Shown: piece by piece, positions 12,931-23,571 of the stretch | Layout: the number at the start of each line of letters is the position of its first letter | How positions within the stretch are numbered: position 1 is the stretch's first letter | From: Siphonodentalium dalli | Lineage: Eukaryota; Mollusca; Scaphopoda; Gadilida; Siphonodentaliidae | NCBI GenBank assembly: GCA_032622095.1 | Contig: CP136061.1 | Coordinates: 259,626,077-259,690,076, forward strand | Reading direction: 5' to 3' | Length of the DNA: 64,000 nt | The notes under the pieces: generated by a model | What the model saw: the letters and a program-made list of their open reading frames with translations, nothing else | Database searches by the model: none | What the model was told of the DNA's origin: nothing | Position numbers and translations under genes: made by a program

Positions 12931-12937
12931 GGTAACG

Positions 12938-13075
12938 ATGTCAAAGAAGAAGAACAAATCGAAAAGTTTTGGGGACCATTTCCGAGACGAGAGCGAGGTG
13001 TCTTACCATGTCGAAGGAGACATAAATGCTGCGTATGCTGAAATGACTATAAACGAAATATGTCGATCTTTATAA
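12938..13075 (+). CDS. Unrecognised 45-codon open frame, possible terminal exon
   Basis: ATG at 12938 opens a frame ending in TAA at 13073-13075. It starts MSKKKNKSKSFGDHF, a basic lysine-rich head, followed by an acidic middle and an Ala/Glu-rich tail. Its composition is more protein-like than the surrounding random frames. The ATG sits seven bases after an acceptor-like TTTGTTACGCAG, and the frame stays open back to that acceptor. It could be the last exon of an unseen gene, a small orphan gene, or a fossil exon. I cannot assign a function. The downstream flank is MITE sequence. Confidence 0.3.
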   Translation: MSKKKNKSKSFGDHFRDESEVSYHVEGDINAAYAEMTINEICRSL

Positions 13076-13096
13076 TTCTTTCAAACTTTATAAGCC

Positions 13097-13297
13097 TTAC
13101 ATATAACTGGAGCTTCCTGAAATTTTGTGAAAACCCTGTGCCAATGCATTCTCTTATATATGCGAGTCACCCATAGGGAGCCTCACATATATAAGATAAT
13201 GCATTGGCCTGTCAATATTTACCTTGACCTTGTAAGCCATGCTGGCACAGGATCTTTAATGCTGCACCAACGCACTTCCTGGCACAAAAGGGTTTAA
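13097..13297. mobile_element. TTAA MITE family C, degenerate copy
   Basis: It begins near AACTGGAGCTTCCTG and ends CACAAAAGGGTTTAA. The interior (13141-13205) is the shared palindrome CCAATGCATTCTCTTATATA with its inverse. The right-end TTAA at 13294 is also the left boundary of the next element. Confidence 0.65.
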
Positions 13298-13779
13298 ACA
13301 TGGTGGGGAATCACGTGGTTACGAGTTGATGAGTATCACGCATTCAAAATGGCTGAGGCGATCTAAAAAGCAACCAGAAGCGAGGAAAATATGTAATAAA
13401 CTAAGATATGACATATTACCTAGTATTTTGACAGCTACTAATTTTCAAACAAGCTGATACCTCATTTATGTCCAAATACACATGTGTTTGCTCTAACATT
13501 CTGACCAAAGTTGTCAGTCGAAGGATTTTCCAAGATGTATGGAATGGTGTATTCCACGCACCTCTGACTGGCAACTTTGGTCAGAATGTTAAAGAAAACC
13601 ACTAAGTATTTCCGAAAAAATAAGGTATCAACTTGCTTCAAAAATAAACCAGCATATGTTTGTAACAGTCAAACTGCTGTTTATGTCAGTTCCTCGTATA
13701 TTATGATTTTGTGCATTTGCACATTTTGAATGCGTGGTACTCACCAATCTCAAAACCACATGATTCCCCACCGTGTTAA
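13294..13779. mobile_element. TTAA-flanked palindromic element, GGTGGGGAATCA ends
   Basis: The ends CATGGTGGGGAATCACGTGG and CATGATTCCCCACCGTG are inverted over about 50 bp, inside TTAA at both sides. A second internal hairpin at 13493-13590 has arms AACATTCTGACCAAAGTTG and its inverse. A related copy is at 26278-26735. Confidence 0.75.
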
Positions 13780-13972
13780 AAGCATAATCCGGATATTTTC
13801 AAGTGACATAATATTTGCCATTTTTGTCAAATAACTCTCATTACTGTGAACCGTCATCAATTCAAGTGAGATTTTAAAAGTCCATAGAAGCAGCTGAATT
13901 GTATCCTGCATCAAAGATTTTGTAATAAATTATTTATTTAGACTGATATTGTGTGGCTAAATAGCCAATATG

Positions 13973-14185
13973 CAGTAATGCTCTAAGTAATCGACCTCTT
14001 AACCACAGCAGAATTATGGGTAACTTTTCAGGATTTAGTCGGAAATATGGCTTGTTGCCATTCATTGGAAAGCTCTCGCCGAGAGCTTTCCGGTGAATGG
14101 CAACAAGCCATATTTCCGACTAAATCCTGAAAAGTTACCCATAATTCTGCTGTGGTTAAGAGGTCGATTAATTAGAGCATTACTG
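13973..14185. mobile_element. Full-length palindrome MITE (CAGTAATGC...GCATTACTG), copy 1
   Basis: The whole 213 bp folds into one stem: CTTAACCACAGCAGAATTAT, then GGCTTGTTGCCATTCA, and their inverses around AAAGCTCTCGCCGAGAGCTTT. Ends of the form CAGT..ACTG next to TA point to the Tc1/mariner superfamily. Sisters lie at 17422 and 26937. Confidence 0.8.
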
Positions 14186-14523
14186 TATATGCAGCTACTC
14201 CTTGTTTTTTGTCCACTTGGCATTGCAGAGGGCCAGGAACTTACACAATCAGGTTGTTTATATGCATGTAAATGTACAATGTAACTGCTCAGGTTCAGTG
14301 CGATAACAAGAGTTGACAACCAGAATGTCGGCCCTTGTCGTCTGTTACTCCTTTGTTCCCAATAAATGCAGGGTTGGAATCCTGATGATCCCAGGGGAAA
14401 TCTAAGGCACATCCAAATATATAATAAATTGAGTATTTTATATGGTTTTAAAAGATTACTGAAGATCTTAGAATTTGTTTCCACTATTCGGGCCAAAAGA
14501 TAAACAAATGCTATAGCACTCGA

Positions 14524-14922
14524 TTAATCCTTTACCCAACAAAACGGCCAAAAACGCCCAAATAAAGCTTCAACAGCCTAAAATACCCTGTGCCAATGCA
14601 TTGGCCTAACGATTGTTATCATTTTTTTTAAATAAATGTTTCTTACAATTTTTAGGACATAAAATAAAAAACATCCATTACCCTGCAGGGAGCCCCACAC
14701 ATATATAGAAGCATATAGAAGAGTGTTGTCTGCTCATGTTTGTCTGAGGCTCTGTATGGGTGAAATTATAAAATTGTTAAAGAATACAAGAAAAAAATTA
14801 TTAAAATTGTAAAAAATTGTTAGGCCAATGTATTCTCTTATATATGCGAGGCAACCTATGGTCGACTCGCATATATAAGAGAATGCATTGGCACAGGGCC
14901 GTTCTGTTGGGTAAAGGGTTAA
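14524..14922. mobile_element. TTAA MITE family A, copy 1
   Basis: The ends are TTAATCCTTTACCCAACA and TGTTGGGTAAAGGGTTAA. CCYTT ends beside TTAA are the piggyBac signature. The interior keeps the A-family segment AATAAAGCTTCAACAGCC and one full copy of the shared palindrome at 14822-14893. The left palindrome is reduced to one arm. Confidence 0.85.
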
Positions 14923-15274
14923 TCCTCGCTAATCAAGATTTCGGTGTTGAATGGGTCATCGTGAATCACTCTCCAAAAAAAATTGTCACGGTGTTGAGTG
15001 TTTTGCTTATAGCTCACTCTTTACATGCTATATATAAACAAACTCTTGGCTCGCACAAAATGTGTTTTGTGGAAAATATCGCATCCATTATACTATTTGA
15101 GTATTCTTGAGGAATTTTTCATAATTTGGTAACTTTTACTTAATTATAACCAATAACGAAGGCTACCCGTGCCTTTAAGGACTGATAGTGACTAGTACTG
15201 GCACACTAAAATTCATGTTTGCTGAGTTAGTTCTGGTAAAATATACCATAGTTATCTGGGGAGGGAACAAATAA
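14923..15274. other. No gene recognised
   Basis: AT-rich spacer between two TTAA MITEs. It shows no repeat terminus and no coding block. Confidence 0.4.
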
Positions 15275-16172
15275 TTAACCCTTCAATGACTGGAGCTTCC
15301 TGAAATTTCATGAAAACCCTGTGCCAATGCATTCTCTTATATATGCAAGTCTTGCATTGGGAGCTTCGCATATAAGAGAATGCATTGGCTTATAAATTTT
15401 TAATAAATAAATCGACTAAAAGTCCTTCTTGTTCAACCCCAGTGGTTTGGGGTGTTCGTAGAGTGAAAATTCACTGTGATTAAGCTGTGTCACTGGTGAC
15501 ATCGGAGAGTGAAAAAACTCGAGGCCATATCTGAGTGTTGAAGTTGGCGAGGAAGGCAAAAAAATCGAGAAAAAACTCCAGAGAAAACCGTCAACACTCA
15601 GATAACCTGCAGTAAAGGTCTAGCGCTTTCGTTATTGTTTAACTTCAACAGGACCGAGTTTGGCATGTGATTTTATGAGGATTTTGCTCGCCTTAATACT
15701 GTGTGTTATGAGTCTCCAATTTGATTGGTCACTGCAGGTTATCTGGGTGTTGAAGGTTTTCTCTGGAGTTTTTTCTCGATTTTTTTGCCTTATCAATTTT
15801 TACCTTGACTTTGTAAGCCAGTACATTCTCTTATATGTGCGAGGCTCCCTATGGGATAATGCATTGGCCTATCAATAGTTACCTTGACCTTGTAAGCCAG
15901 TACATTCTCTTATATATGCGAGGCTCCCTATGGGAGAATGCATTGGCCTATCAATAGTTACCTTGACTTTGTAAGCCAGTACATTCTCTTATATGTGCGA
16001 GGCTCCCTATGGGTGAATGCATTGGCCTATCAATAGTTACCTTGACCTTGTAAGCCAGTACATTCTCTTATATATGCTAGGCTCCCTATGGGAGACTCGC
16101 ATATATAAGAGAATGCACTGGCGCATGAACTATAATGCCGCACCAGCCCAGCTCCCATCATCAAAGGGTTAA
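15275..16172. mobile_element. TTAA MITE family C, expanded copy with nested inverted repeat and tandem units
   Basis: The ends are TTAACCCTTCAATGACTGG and CATCATCAAAGGGTTAA. The first palindrome lies at 15323-15389. A foreign foldback follows: about 15536-15612 is the inverse of 15733-15790, sharing CTGCAGGTTATCTG and ACTCCAGAGAAAA. About four tandem 75-bp units then run from 15795 to 16130, each with CTTGTAAGCCAGTACATTC and a reduced palindrome. Ordinary family members are about 230 bp, so this copy has grown by insertion and tandem duplication. Confidence 0.8.
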
Positions 16173-16293
16173 TCATGTAGAGAAGCATGATGCGGAGTGG
16201 AAATGTCATGTGATATTAATATGTTTATTTGGAATATTAGAGTAGTATTCATGTAGTAACATAGACAAAATAAATAAATATTCCCTGTTCTCA

Positions 16294-16440
16294 GGCACCT
16301 CCCCCTTCACCCAGGCACCTCCCCTATCACTCAGGCACCTCCCTCGACACCTCCATTGTCACTCAGGCACCTCCCTCGACACCTCCATTGTGATTCAGGC
16401 ACCTCCCTCGACACCTACATTGTCACTCAGGCACTTCGCT
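16294..16440. repeat. CAGGCACCTCC tandem repeat, about 32-bp unit
   Basis: Five to six head-to-tail units, the best conserved reading CAGGCACCTCCCTCGACACC. The first two units are shorter, at about 20 bp. Confidence 0.85.
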
Positions 16441-16458
16441 CGTCACTTAAATGTTGTT

Positions 16459-16691
16459 TTAACCTTTCCATGACTGGAGCTTCCTGAAATTTTTCAAAAA
16501 CCCTGTGCCATAGGGAGCCTTCGAATATTTGAAAGAATAAATTGGCCTAACAATATTTACCTTGACCTTGTAAACCAGTGCATTCTGTTATATATGCGAG
16601 GCTCCCTATGGAGACTCGCATATATAAGACAATGCACTGGCACAGGATCTTTAATGCTACACCAGAGCAGCTCCCGTCATCAAAAGCTTAA
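16459..16691. mobile_element. TTAA MITE family C, standard copy
   Basis: The ends are TTAACCTTTCCATGACTGG and CGTCATCAAAAGCTTAA. One shared palindrome lies at 16579-16640, preceded by a broken one. Confidence 0.75.
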
Positions 16692-16848
16692 AAATTCTCT
16701 TCAATATTTTCCATGAGAGATATTACATTTGAACAAGAAAATTAATTTTTGAGTGTTTTCCAGATTTTGAGAAAAAATTAAAATAAATAGCCTCCCTCCC
16801 TCGTCTCAAAATTGAAATCGAATAGCCTGAGAACACAGATGTTTTATT

Positions 16849-17248
16849 GTAACTCTTTACCCAACAAACCGGCCAAAACCAGCCAAATAAAGCTTCAACA
16901 GCCTAAAATATCTTCGGTCTGTCTCAATAGAACCATACAAATATGGATATCATTGGAACCGGCTCCTTGACCACATTGTGATGGTTACAGTTATGCCCTG
17001 TGCCAATGCATTCTCTTATATATGCGAGTCGACCATAGGTCGCCTCGCATATATAAGAGAATGCATTGGCCTAAAAAATATCTTTTTTTAACACTTTTTA
17101 CCATTTTTTCTTACATTCTTTAACAATTTTATAATTTTTAATGTGTTAAGCCAATGCATTCTCTTATATATGCGAGGCGACCTATGGTCGACTCGCATAT
17201 ATAAGAGAATGCATTGGCACAGGGCCGTTCTGTTGGGTAAAGGGTTAA
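16849..17248. mobile_element. TTAA MITE family A, copy 2
   Basis: The left target site is decayed (GTAA) before CTCTTTACCCAACA; the right end is TGTTGGGTAAAGGGTTAA. It contains two complete shared palindromes (17003-17070 and 17150-17221) separated by an AT-rich spacer. Confidence 0.88.
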
Positions 17249-17421
17249 TGGCCTTATATGATATGATATTGGCTATTTTTGTAAGATTATTGCTCAATAT
17301 TTACGGACTATATTCTAGTTTGTCATTGCATGGTTTTATGCAAATTGCGCTCCCAAAAACATTCTGTTCATATCTGCATGAATGCAATGGTCTCATAGTT
17401 CATACTTAGAGTTACATGGTA

Positions 17422-17636
17422 CAGTAATGCCCTAAATAATCGACTCCTTAACCACAGCAGAAGTATGGGTAATTTTTCAGGATTTCGTCGGAAATATGGC
17501 TTGTTGCCATTCATCAGAAAGCTCTCAGTGAGAGCTTTCCGATGAATGGCAACAAGCCATATTTCCGACTAAATCCTGAAAAATTACCCATAATTCTGCT
17601 GTGGTTAAGGAGTCGGATTATTTAGGACATTAGGGT
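17422..17636. mobile_element. Full-length palindrome MITE (CAGTAATGC family), copy 2
   Basis: Left end TA|CAGTAATGCCC. The arms match copy 1 closely and the centre is CTCTCAGTGAGAG. The right tip has decayed to CATTAGGG. Confidence 0.8.
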
Positions 17637-18067
17637 AGTTGATACATAGATTTAGCTGAGCTTTGTTGTAATCAGAGAAGGGGACATTCACATCTTAAGA
17701 TTGTATTCTGATGTTAAGATTACTTTCCCAGGTTCTAAAACAGCAATGGTACGCAATCCAAGTAGATGTTCCTGTATCATCAGATTCTAACAACAACAAT
17801 ATTTCTTCAAAAGACCCTTTAGTTAACAGAATCATAATTTTCCAAAACGTGTTATATATCAACATTTTGTTCTTTTGCAATTTGGTATCGAGAGTATGTC
17901 AGTCAGCTCGTCGAATATTTGCTAGGCCGTTAAATATTCCAGGTGGTGAAAAATATCAGATTAAAAATATATGATATCTGATAACTGTGAGCTTTGATGG
18001 GTGGGTTCCTCGACTCAAATCAGATATTTTTTACCAGCGAAGCCAAATAAATCGTAATTTAGGACCT
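17637..18067. other. No gene recognised
   Basis: Short frames on both strands (17695-17974) have no recognisable domain. There is an imperfect inverted AAAATATCAGAT / ATCTGATATTTT pair near 17950-18030. Confidence 0.35.
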
Positions 18068-18435
18068 TTAACCCTTTACCCAACAAAGCGGCCAAATAAA
18101 GCTTCAACAGCCTAAAATATCTTCGGTCTGTCTCAATAGAACCATACAAATATGGATATCATTGGAACCGGCTCATTGACCACATTGTGATGGTTACAGT
18201 TATGCCCTGTGCCAATGCATTCTCTTATATGATGCGAGTCGACCATAGGTCGCCTCGCATATATAAGAGAATGCATTGGCCTAAAAAATATTTTTCTACA
18301 TTCTTTGACAATTTTATATAAATTTTTAATATGTTAAGCCAATGCATTCTCTTATATATGCGAGGCGACCTATGGTCGACTCGCATATATAAGAGAATGC
18401 ATTGGCACAGGGCCATCTGTTGGGTAAAGGTTTAA
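18068..18435. mobile_element. TTAA MITE family A, copy 3
   Basis: Left TTAACCCTTTACCCAACA; right TGGGTAAAGGTTTAA. Two shared palindromes lie at 18212-18279 and 18338-18409. The first has a one-base insertion (TTATATGATGCGAG) that breaks the symmetry. Confidence 0.88.
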
Positions 18436-18451
18436 TTGGTATTGTGGATCT

Positions 18452-18709
18452 TTAACCTTTTCTATACTGAATGAATTCTCCCACTCTGTTATAAAGGATA
18501 CATTGGTCTATTAGTGGTGTTCAGGATCCACAAGCAGACAACCAGAGGAAGACAGATAGTTTAAGTACAGAAGGATTCTTATACATTGGTGGGAAATGTT
18601 CAGATAATATAAGTTCAACAAACGGCCTACGGTCGTTTATTCAACTTATTATCTCAACAGGTCCTAAGGGATCTACTCACCAATGAGCATTTAGTATAGA
18701 AAGTGTTAA
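18452..18709. mobile_element. TTAA MITE with CTATACT ends (family P)
   Basis: Left TTAACCTTTTCTATACTGAA, right TAGTATAGAAAGTGTTAA. A central hairpin reads AATAAGTTGAATAAACGAC / its inverse around GGCCTACGGTC. The ends differ from families A to C and it lacks the CCAATGCATT palindrome. Confidence 0.75.
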
Positions 18710-18837
18710 ATCAACTGATTAATTTTGAAGACATAAATCTGATTTGTCGTCTGTAAAACTCGGTCGAAGACCAGAATCAGAGACCATGATTTATATGCTA
18801 AGGAAATAATTGAAATATGGTTTATTCAAATTTTAGG

Positions 18838-18908
18838 AAGAATTGAATCAATGTGACGATGAATTGAATCAATGTGACGATGAATTGAATCAATGTGACG
18901 ATGAATTG
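18838..18908. repeat. 21-bp tandem repeat, three copies
   Basis: GAATTGAATCAATGTGACGAT repeats head to tail with no mismatch in the core copies. Confidence 0.9.
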
Positions 18909-19020
18909 TTTGTGCGAGCTTGCTCTAAGATTTTTCGCAATATTCCATGACCACATAGAATCTAATCTTCATTTCTTAAATCTCCTGTATACAGCTAAAA
19001 CATTAAGACCCATCATCCCC

Positions 19021-19395
19021 TTAACCCTTTACCCAACAGAACGGCCCTGTGCCAATGCATTCTCTTATATATGCGAGTCGACCATAGGTTGCCTCGCATA
19101 TATAAGAGAATGCATTGGCTTAACACATATTAATTGTTAACAAATGTAAGAAAAAATTATAATTTTTGTTTAGGCCAATACATTCTCTTATATATGCGAG
19201 GCGACCTATGGTCGACTCGCATATATAAGAGAATGCATTGGCACAGGGCATAACTGTAACTATCACAATGTGGTCAATGAGCCGGTTCCAATGATATCCA
19301 TATTTGTATGGTGTTATTGAGACAGACCGAAGATATTTTAGGCTGTTGAAGCTTTATTTGGGCGTTTTTGGCCGGTTTGTTAGGTAAAGGGTTAA
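19021..19395. mobile_element. TTAA MITE family A, copy 4
   Basis: Left TTAACCCTTTACCCAACA, right GTTAGGTAAAGGGTTAA. Palindromes lie at 19050-19120 and 19172-19245. Right of the second is the family-specific GAGCCGGTTCCAATGATATC. Confidence 0.88.
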
Positions 19396-19528
19396 AAACT
19401 ATAATTTAGATTTCCATGGTATGACATACAATCCACAGTGTTCTATAGAGTTCTACAAATCTAGATTTCTTATTCAAATTGAACAGAATATTAGTAGTAC
19501 AGGTATATTCAATATTTTATTTTAAGTC

Positions 19529-19766
19529 TTAACCCTTTGAGTGCCAGGGGCCGATCTCATCGGCCCTAAACCTACAAAATAAGTCTGTTAAAGAATATAA
19601 GAATAAATTATTAAAATTGTAAAAAATTTTAAAAAAAAATTTGTTAGGCCAATGCATTCTCTTATATATGCGAAGCGACCTATGGTCGACTCGCATATAT
19701 AAGAGAATGCATTGGCACAGGGTATATGGGTTGATACAAAAATCGACCTGGCACTCAAAGGGTTAA
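19529..19766. mobile_element. TTAA MITE family B, copy 1
   Basis: The ends are TTAACCCTTTGAGTGCCAGG and CCTGGCACTCAAAGGGTTAA, a 20-bp perfect inverted pair of piggyBac type. A GCCGATCTCATCGGC hairpin sits inside the left end. One shared palindrome lies at 19648-19720. Confidence 0.9.
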
Positions 19767-19772
19767 GTGAAC

Positions 19773-20305
19773 TTAATCGTTTGATGACGGGAGATGTGCA
19801 GATGCAGCATTAAAGACCCTTTGCAATCTCTTATATATGTGAGTCTCCCATAGTGAGCCTCGCATATATAAGAGAATGCACTGGATAACAAGTCAAGGTA
19901 AATGTTATTAGGCCAATGTATGCTCTTATATATGTGAGGCTCCCTATGGGAGACTTGCATATATATGAGAATGCACTGGATTACAAGTAAAGGTAAATGT
20001 TGGTAGGCCAATGTATGCTCTTATATATGTGAGTCCCATAGTGAGCCTCGCATATATAAGAGAATGCACTGGATTACAAGTCAAGGTAAATGTTGGTAGG
20101 CCAATGTATGCTCTTATATATGTGAGGCTCCCAATGGGAGACTTGCATATATAAGAGAATGCACTGGATTACAAGTCAATGTAAATTTTGGTAGGCCAAT
20201 GTATGCTCTTATTAATGTGAGGCTCCCTTTGAGAGACACGCATATATAAGAGAATGCATTGGCACAGGGTTTCGCAAAAATTTCAGGAGGCTGTACTTAT
20301 ATGTT
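19773..20305. mobile_element. TTAA MITE family C, inverted, with tandem palindrome array
   Basis: It begins TTAATCGTTTGATGACGGG, the inverted family C end, and ends near CAGGAGGCTGTACTT. In between, about five head-to-tail units of roughly 90 bp each carry a palindrome variant (GGCCAATGTATGCTC to GAGAATGCACTGG) plus TTACAAGTCAAGGTAAATG. The palindrome has been amplified inside a single MITE. Confidence 0.75.
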
Positions 20306-20426
20306 TCACATTTTTACTGGGGACAATAATGTTTCAGAGACTAAAATGATAGAATATCTTTACGGTCACCCATTTATGCTTTGTGTGCCTTAATTATGTT
20401 GGTAATTTCAAACTGCATAATGGAGT

Positions 20427-20540
20427 CACAGGCCTCTGGGGAAAAATATTAGATATACACCAATATATACTATAACAGTGAAAAGGTTACTTTTATAGTA
20501 TATATTTGGTATATCTGATATTTTCCCCCAGGGGCCTGTG
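20427..20540. mobile_element. 114-bp palindromic MITE with 8-bp target duplication
   Basis: The ends CACAGGCCTCTGGGGAAAAA and TTTTCCCCCAGGGGCCTGTG are flanked by AATGGAGT at 20419-20426 and 20541-20548. The 8-bp duplication suggests hAT mobilisation. Nearly the whole element folds on itself around AAGGTTAC. Confidence 0.85.
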
Positions 20541-20704
20541 AATGGAGTTATATATGTATGCAATATGTACTATAATGTTGTAATATTGTTATTATTCTGG
20601 TACTGTTAACATTTCATGTTATTGTTTTATATATCTCCGTTTCTTGTTAAATGTGCAATATTTTAATATTAAACCTTATATACATCATAGAACAAATATT
20701 GTTT

Positions 20705-21094
20705 TTAACCCTTTACCCAACAGAACGGCCCTGTGCCAATGCATTCTCTTATATATGCGAGTCGACCATAGGTCGCCTCGCATATATAAGAGAATGCATT
20801 GGCTTAACACATTAAAAATTATAAAATTGTTAAAGAATGTAAGAAAAAATGATAAAAAGTGTTAAAAAAAGATTTTTTTTAGGCCAATGCATTCTCTTAT
20901 ATATGCGAGGCGACCTATGGTCGACTCGCATATATAAGAGAATGCATTGGCACAGGGCATAACTGTAACCATCACAATGTGGTCAATGAGCCGGTTCCAA
21001 TGATATCCATATTTGTATGGTTCTATTGAGACAGACCGAAGATATTTTAGGCTGTTGAAGCTTTATTTGGCCGGTTTGTTAGGTAAAGGGTTAA
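20705..21094. mobile_element. TTAA MITE family A, copy 5
   Basis: Left TTAACCCTTTACCCAACA, right GTTAGGTAAAGGGTTAA. Two intact palindromes lie at 20735-20804 and 20882-20954. This is among the best preserved family A copies and a good reference for the others. Confidence 0.9.
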
Positions 21095-21225
21095 CTAATA
21101 ACTTTCCACATTAGACATGAGCTTAATTTGAAAGTCTGGATATAGTGTGTCTGACATTTGCAGAATGACCAGAGGAAAGTAAGACCGCGATTGAGGAAGT
21201 ACTTGGAGGAGCCACTTAGAATGAT

Positions 21226-21402
21226 CTGTGATGACGATGCCACATGGATCGCGAATAATAAACATAGTGATCTGTGATGACGATGCCACATGGATCGCGA
21301 ATAATAAACATAGTGAGCTGTGATGACGATGCCACATGGATCGCGAATAATAAACATAGTGTGATGACGATGCCACATGGATCGCGAATAATAAACATAG
21401 TG
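21226..21402. repeat. 46-bp tandem repeat, four copies
   Basis: Units carry GATGACGATGCCACATGGAT and TCGCGAATAATAAACATAGT. Because 46 is not a multiple of three and the unit has no minus-strand stop, all three minus frames stay open across the array and give three overlapping spurious frames. Confidence 0.9.
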
Positions 21403-21460
21403 AGGCAAATTTAACAGTAAATGTTCCATGCAGATCCATGAGAACAGCTCCAGGTAATGG

Positions 21461-21875
21461 CCAAGTCTTGAAATAGTGTGTCTGTCATTTGCAGAATGAG
21501 GTCCCCAGAGGGTGAATTTAGTTATGCTACATGTATCCCGCACAGTGGGCCAGCATCACCAAATTCACCCTCTGGGGACCGCAATCTAATCAGGGCTCAT
21601 CTTCTGGGAAGTATCTATAGTCTCAAATTAACATTGTTTTTAGTTACTGTATAGTTTCTAATTTGTAGAAGATAAAATGTATAATCAAGGTAACTAATCG
21701 GTGAACATCAACTTCAACTGGGGAACTTCAATCCAATCCTAGGTCTCCCATAGCAGTTGAGGCCTAAGCAGAATAAGGTTCCCCAGAGGATGAATTTAGT
21801 GATGCTATCATACACAGTGGGCTGGCATCTCAAAATTCACCCTCTAATGACCTTGTTCTGCTTTAGCCTTATTTT
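21461..21875. mobile_element. Palindromic MITE, GAGGTCCCCAGAG family, copies 2 and 3
   Basis: Copy 2 (21461-21590) and copy 3 (21758-21875) have the same arms, AGGTCCCCAGAGGGTGAATT and inverse. Copy 2 has TACATGTA at 21528-21535 where copy 3 has only TA at 21806-21807. Confidence 0.75.
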
Positions 21876-21904
21876 CTGGGAAGTATCTATAGTCTCAAAT
21901 TAAT

Positions 21905-22870
21905 TGTTTTAGCATGTCCATTCGTGCAACAATTTCCGTTGGCACACCCTACAGGCCACGTCCAATCATTGCCAAACTTCTTATGGATCATCAAGGTGAC
22001 CTCTCGATGGGAGCTTACCATTTTTAGCTTAACTTTACTTTGTAAAGTTTGAGTGATTGCCATGGGGTTAGTCATCTATGGGTGCTTCTGACAATTTCTT
22101 TTGGCACACCCAACAGGCACATCCCTCATCCCATCATCACCAAACTTCATAGGGACTTTGGGGTGACCTCTAGATTGGAGCTTACCATTTTAACTCAACT
22201 TTCCAACTGTGTGTGAGTGGGTGCGTCTGTCAACAATTTCCTTTGGCACACCCTACAGGCCACAACCCTCATCCGATTGGCACCAACCTTCGTATGGATC
22301 ATCGGGGTCACCTCTAGATTGGAGCTTACCATTTTTATCTCACCTGTATTTTGTAAAATTTGACACTAGTGGTAACCGTCCATATGTGTGAATGTGTAGA
22401 AAAGTCTGCCAACAATTTCCATTAGAAGGAGCTACAGGTCGTACATTAGGTCGGATAATTATTAAATTCGTCATGGCTGATGGGAACTAGTTAATCGGTT
22501 AAAAACATGGCCACCACATTGGTGGCCATCTTGGATTTAAAAATTCAATCCATTAGCACAGGCTACAGGCTGTACTGTTGGATCATCATGAAATTTGTCA
22601 TGGATGTTATTATTGACATGTAAATGGGAACAAGTCATTTTGGGGTCATTCAGCCAAAAACATGGCTGCCAGTAGGCATCTTCCAGCAGCCATCTTGGAT
22701 TTTACTCTTTGCATGACTAAATCCTTTGGCACGGGATACAGATCGTACCTTTGGTCGGAAAAATCGTGAAATTTGTCCTGTATGTTAACATTGACATGTA
22801 GTCATTTCGGGGTCATTCAGCTATAAAACATGGCCGTCAGTGGCCATCTTGGATTTTACTTTCTATCTGT
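21905..22870. repeat. Degenerate direct repeats (GGCACACC ... GGGAGCTTACCATTTT)
   Basis: Units of about 120-190 bp share TTTGGCACACCC, CCTCATCC, CATCACCAAACTTC, GGTGACCTCTAGAT and GGAGCTTACCATTTT, and then CATCTTGGATTTTACTC. Further units occur at 23560-23850, 25780-25910 and 26755-26930. An old interspersed repeat with internal periodicity. Confidence 0.7.
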
Positions 22871-22935
22871 CTCTTCCATGTTGATATCTAGTATAACTGA
22901 CATTTCAACTCTCCGCATTCTTAATCACTCCATTC

Positions 22936-23571
22936 ACTGTAACACATGAAATGATCCCCTCAGGCTCTCCAAGTTGAGCTACAGTGTCATTGACACTTTC
23001 ATTTCCGATTCTGTTATAAAACATGGCCACCAGTGGCCATTACTGTAACACATGAAATGATCCCCTTAGGCTCTCCAAGTTGAGCTACAGTGTCATTGAC
23101 ACTTTCATTTCCGATTCTGTTATAAAACATGGCCACCAGTGGCCATTACTGTAACACATGAAATGATCCCCTTAGGCTCTCCAAGTTGAGCTACAGTGTC
23201 ATTGACACTTTCATTTCCGATTCTGTTATAAAACATGGCCACCAGTGGCCATTACTGTAACACATGAAATGATCCCCTTAGGCTCTCCAAGTTGAGCTAC
23301 AGTGTCATTGACACTTTCATTTCCGATTCTGTTATAAAACATGGCCACCAGTGGCCATTACTGTAACACATGAAATGATCCCCTTAGGCTCTCCAAGTTG
23401 AGCTACAGTGTCATTGACACTTTCATTTCCGATTCTGTTATAAAACATGGCCACCAGTGGCCATTACTGTAACACATGAAATGATCCCCTTAGGCTCTCC
23501 AAGTTGAGCTACAGTGTCATTGACTTTCATTTCCGATTCTGTTATAAAACATGGCCACCATATTGAATTTC
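22936..23571. repeat. 106-bp tandem repeat, six copies
   Basis: Units start at about 22936, 23042, 23148, 23254, 23360 and 23466 with ACTGTAACACATGAAATGAT. They are nearly identical, which indicates recent amplification. Each unit ends with GGCCACCAGTGGCC, a perfect palindrome. The array lies within the older degenerate repeat. Confidence 0.93.

Noticed and set aside
14817-21094. Recurring short frames with CILLYMRGDLWSTRIYKRMHW
   Set aside because: They are translations of the shared MITE palindrome on either strand, not genes.
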